Of a DNA stretch of 16,433 bases, positions 13,999 through 16,433 are shown piece after piece; within the stretch, counting starts at the first letter, position 1; the number at the start of each line of letters is the position of its first letter. Both the position numbers and the translations under genes were made by a program. Origin of the DNA: Dehalococcoidales bacterium (GTDB taxonomy: Bacteria > Chloroflexota > Dehalococcoidia > Dehalococcoidales > UBA5760); assembly GCA_018399795.1 (NCBI GenBank), contig JAGYOC010000154.1:1-16433 (forward strand), read 5' to 3'. The notes beneath the pieces were generated by a model. The model was not told where the DNA came from. It saw only the letters and a list, made by a program, of their open reading frames with translations, and ran no database searches.

Positions 13999-14280
13999 TT
14001 ACCTTGAAATACCTTTCTTATCCCAGCTAAAAGTAGCTGATACTGTGGGCGGGGAACTCCCACCGACGTTTACGGTTAATCCCTCCGCTCCGTGTTTTCT
14101 AGCGAGAATAAAAACCCGGTCAAGCCAGGCATCCAGCTCGTTACTGATAGCCTCAATTTCGCTATCCTTAAGACTGTATCTCGTATTGGTAACAGTGGTG
14201 ATATATATCTGGTTATTCAATAACCGTGCCATATCCCTGGCAAGGCTGGCATGCCCTTCTCCATTTTCTTCCTGCGGCAT
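13999..14280 (-). CDS. Hypothetical 93-residue protein
   Basis: I do not recognise this protein. It has 93 residues, is soluble and of mixed character, with a helix-forming first half (SLARDMARLLNNQ), then ITTVTNTRYSLKDSEIEAI, an amphipathic segment NELDAWLDRVFILARKHG, and a beta-like end EGLTVNVGGSSPPTV. There are no cysteines, membrane segments or signal peptide. The start at 14280 is preferred because GGGGGGAT precedes it by about 6 nt. An ATG at 14310, 2 nt after the pyrophosphatase stop, is an alternative without a binding site and would add ten residues. It is the last gene of the PEP synthase-pyrophosphatase run and is probably co-transcribed. The balanced residue pattern and position make it a likely real gene, but no function can be given. 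Confidence 0.6.
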   Translation of the reverse strand: MPQEENGEGHASLARDMARLLNNQIYITTVTNTRYSLKDSEIEAISNELDAWLDRVFILARKHGAEGLTVNVGGSSPPTVSATFSWDKKGISR

Positions 14281-14312
14281 ATTTAATCCCCCCGGACAAT
14301 ATTTGAGCATGT

Positions 14313-14816
14313 TTACTTTTCGAACATGGACTGGTACTTCTGTATTAGCTCCCTGGCCTGCTCTGCACCTTTCCATTCTCCGATCCTGGTCTCTTTTCCT
14401 TCCAGCATCTTGTAGGTGTTAAAGAAATTCTCGATCTCGGTCAGCCAGTGTCTGCGGACTTCGGAAATATCGTCTATTCCCTCAAAACGCGGGTCAGCAA
14501 CGGGTACCGCGAGTATTTTTTCATCAGTACCCTTTTCATCGTGCATATGGAGAACCCCTATTGGCCTTACTTCAACATGGCAACCCGGGAAAGTGGGCTC
14601 TTCAACGATTACCAGCACATCCAGAGGGTCGCCATCGGCTGACTTGGTGCCGGGAATATATCCGTAATCGGTAGGGTAGTGCACAGAGGAATAGAGTACC
14701 CTATCAAGCTTTATTCTGCCGCTTGTATGGTCAATTTCATATTTGTTACGGCTTCCCCTCGGTATCTCGATGATCACCTCGACTTTGTACCCTTGGTAAT
14801 CATTATTATGCTGCAT
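14313..14816 (-). CDS. ppa: Inorganic pyrophosphatase, family I
   Basis: A 167-residue soluble enzyme that splits pyrophosphate to phosphate and so pulls biosynthetic reactions forward. The family signature DGDPLDVLV is at about residues 61-69, with its three metal-binding aspartates. Other conserved parts are IEIPRGSRNKYEID with the active-site Arg and Lys, HYPTDYGYIPGT, PIGVLHMHDEKGTDEKILAVP, and a C-terminal FFNTYKMLEGK. Length is normal for bacterial family I. The frame reaches a GTG at 14822, but ATG 14816 has the better spacing to GGGA and gives a normal N-terminus. It lies 60 nt after the PEP synthase gene and is followed by the 93-residue protein. Confidence 0.96.
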   Translation of the reverse strand: MQHNNDYQGYKVEVIIEIPRGSRNKYEIDHTSGRIKLDRVLYSSVHYPTDYGYIPGTKSADGDPLDVLVIVEEPTFPGCHVEVRPIGVLHMHDEKGTDEKILAVPVADPRFEGIDDISEVRRHWLTEIENFFNTYKMLEGKETRIGEWKGAEQARELIQKYQSMFEK

Positions 14817-14876
14817 AATCACTTCCCACTTTATCTATAATATTTGTAACATCACCAAAATATCCAAGTTTACATA

Positions 14877-16433
14877 CTATTGTTTTTGCTCAGCAATAGC
14901 AACATGGTTGATAACATCAAGAACGCTATCAGGGTTCACCGAGATGGAGTCTATACCACTTTTCACCAGAAATTCAGCGAATTCAGGGTTATCGCTTGGC
15001 GCCTGACCACATAGACCGACCTTGCACCCCCGCTTATGGGCAGAGCGAATGAGCTGTGCTATGGCATCTTTTACTGCCCTGTGTTTTTCATCGAAAAGGT
15101 AAGATAGCTCCGCAGAATCCCGGTCAACTCCCAGCACCAGCTGCGTAAGGTCGTTTGAGCCGATAGAGAAACCATCGAAGTAGTCACAAAACTCTTCCGC
15201 CAGGATAATATTTGAAGGCACCTCAGCCATAGCATATACCTCGAGACCATCTTTCCCTCTTTCCAGCCCGTAACGGGCCATCACTTCAAGCACCTTTTCA
15301 GCCTCTTCCGGAGTCCGGCAGAACGGTATCATCACTATGACATTATTCAGCCCTATTTCGTCGCGGACTCGCTTGATAGCACGACACTCTAGGGCAAAAC
15401 CCTCGCGGTAGCGATCACTGTAATAGCGCGACGCTCCCCGGAAACCCAGCATGGGGTTTTCCTCCTCGGGTTCAAAACTCTTTCCCCCGATAAGGTTAGC
15501 ATATTCATTGGTCTTAAAATCACTCATTCGTACAATCACCGGATTCGGGTAGCGGGAAGCCGCTATTTTACCAATGCCCTGTGCCAGATTGTATACGAAA
15601 TACTCCGTTTTGTCCTGATAACCCTTGGTCAACTTCTCTATCTTCTCAATCACACTCTTTTCCTCAAGCTGGCCGAAGTGTACCAGGGCCATCGGGTGAA
15701 TCTTGATAATATTGTTGACGATAAACTCCATCCTGGCAAGTCCTATGCCGCTTGCGGGTAAACGCCACCAGCGAAAAGCTGCCGCAGGGCTGGAAATGTT
15801 TATCATGACGCCCGTGCTTATCTGGGGCAACTTTTTAAGGCTTACGTCTGATACATCGTAATCGAGGAACCCCCGGTATACATATCCTTCTTCACCTTCG
15901 GCACAGGAAATGGTTATCTCCTGCCCGTCATCCAGAATTTCGGTGGCTTCCCCAGTACCTACTACCGCAGGTATACCAAGCTCCCGGCTAACAATAGCTG
16001 CATGCGAAGTTCTGCCTCCAAGATCGGTAACTATTCCAGCCGCGCGCTTCATAATCGGCACCCAATCGGGATCGGTCATACCTGTGACCAGTATCGACCC
16101 ATCCTTGAATTTCTCAATTTTGTCCGTCCTTTTTATCACCTGAGCCTCGCCGACCGCAATTGCCTGACCTATGCTCAATCCCGTAAGTACACGCTCTCCC
16201 TTTTCCTTCAGACGGAATGTCTTCAGAGCAGTGGGTTCTTTCTGGGAATGCACTGTCTCCGGACGAGCCTGTACAATGAACAATTCTCCAGTTTCCCCAT
16301 CCTTGGCCCACTCTATATCCATGGGCTTACGATAGTGATCCTCGATAACCATGGCCCATCTGGCAAGTTTGATTGCTTCTTCATCGCTCAGAGAAAACGA
16401 GCGTCTCTCCTTTTTTGATGTATCGATTCTCTT
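14877..16433 (-). CDS. ppsA: Phosphoenolpyruvate synthase, C-terminal part (partial)
   Basis: The frame is open to the right edge, where the codons before the first internal ATG (16352) still read as protein (KRIDTSKKERR..., LSDEEAIKLARWAM), so the N-terminal third lies outside; about 518 residues are seen of a family near 760-790. The enzyme makes phosphoenolpyruvate from pyruvate and ATP for gluconeogenesis. The end of the nucleotide-binding domain is EDHYRKPMDIEWAKDG and IVQARPETV. The phosphohistidine domain has TDLGGRTSHAAIVSRELG with the catalytic His. The C-terminal barrel shows FSIGSNDLTQLVLGVDRD, MLGFRGASRYY, and VGLCGQAPSDNPEF with the catalytic Cys. The IEWAKDG/QARPETV wording is that of PEP synthase rather than pyruvate phosphate dikinase. 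It stops at 14877, upstream of ppa. Confidence 0.95.
   Translation of the reverse strand, partial: KRIDTSKKERRSFSLSDEEAIKLARWAMVIEDHYRKPMDIEWAKDGETGELFIVQARPETVHSQKEPTALKTFRLKEKGERVLTGLSIGQAIAVGEAQVIKRTDKIEKFKDGSILVTGMTDPDWVPIMKRAAGIVTDLGGRTSHAAIVSRELGIPAVVGTGEATEILDDGQEITISCAEGEEGYVYRGFLDYDVSDVSLKKLPQISTGVMINISSPAAAFRWWRLPASGIGLARMEFIVNNIIKIHPMALVHFGQLEEKSVIEKIEKLTKGYQDKTEYFVYNLAQGIGKIAASRYPNPVIVRMSDFKTNEYANLIGGKSFEPEEENPMLGFRGASRYYSDRYREGFALECRAIKRVRDEIGLNNVIVMIPFCRTPEEAEKVLEVMARYGLERGKDGLEVYAMAEVPSNIILAEEFCDYFDGFSIGSNDLTQLVLGVDRDSAELSYLFDEKHRAVKDAIAQLIRSAHKRGCKVGLCGQAPSDNPEFAEFLVKSGIDSISVNPDSVLDVINHVAIAEQKQ

Noticed and set aside
13802..14422. 206-codon plus-strand open frame after the tmRNA terminator
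   Set aside because: It starts inside the terminator palindrome and runs antisense to the 93-residue gene and pyrophosphatase; low-complexity Ser/Leu composition.
1..16433. CRISPR array, prophage, toxin-antitoxin or tRNA genes
   Set aside because: No regularly spaced repeats, integrase, small paired genes or cloverleaf sequences besides the tmRNA were found on reading both strands.

Overview
The window reads as an ordinary, gene-dense stretch of bacterial chromosome with housekeeping and central-metabolism genes. It has no transposase, integrase, CRISPR array, phage module or rRNA/tRNA cluster. The gene set points to an anaerobic member of the Chloroflexota, most likely class Dehalococcoidia: rplI-dnaB-dnaD-DnaC-like operon, lactate-dehydrogenase-like malate dehydrogenase, split oxygen-sensitive class I fumarase, L-aspartate oxidase, PEP synthase, and a tmRNA tag of the form GEPEFALAA. 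The taxonomic assignment is inference from gene content and remembered family resemblance, not from a search.

Layout. (1) Positions 3-1234, plus strand: the 3' end of the DNA polymerase III delta' gene and a RicT/PSP1 gene. They face a minus-strand HNH endonuclease (1248-1763) tail to tail with a 13-bp gap. (2) Positions 1860-5808, minus strand: a replication operon transcribed rplI, dnaB, dnaD-like, then a DnaC/DnaI-like loader that has become a tandem two-AAA+ protein. (3) Positions 5874-7043, minus strand: an M20-family amidohydrolase, divergent from (4) a plus-strand operon at 7259-12918. That operon encodes an acyl-CoA carboxyltransferase subunit, malate dehydrogenase, fumarase alpha and beta, and L-aspartate oxidase. 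(5) Positions 12939-13825, plus strand: smpB and the tmRNA gene ssrA, closed by a 34-bp perfect palindrome that acts as a terminator. (6) Positions 13999-16433, minus strand: PEP synthase (cut by the window edge), inorganic pyrophosphatase and a 93-residue protein of unknown function.

How they work together. Group 2 is the replicative helicase with its candidate loading factors. Group 4 can carry carbon from oxaloacetate through malate to fumarate, and L-aspartate oxidase can use fumarate as electron acceptor while starting NAD synthesis. Group 5 is the complete two-component trans-translation system for ribosome rescue. Group 6 supplies phosphoenolpyruvate and removes pyrophosphate.

The most notable observations are: the duplicated loader (59% identity between halves over a 110-residue ungapped stretch, counted by eye); a likely leaderless smpB start just behind a perfect extended -10 box; the complete tmRNA with four legible pseudoknots; and a carboxyltransferase with unusual substitutions and no biotin partner in view. 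I see no convincing undescribed multi-gene system here.
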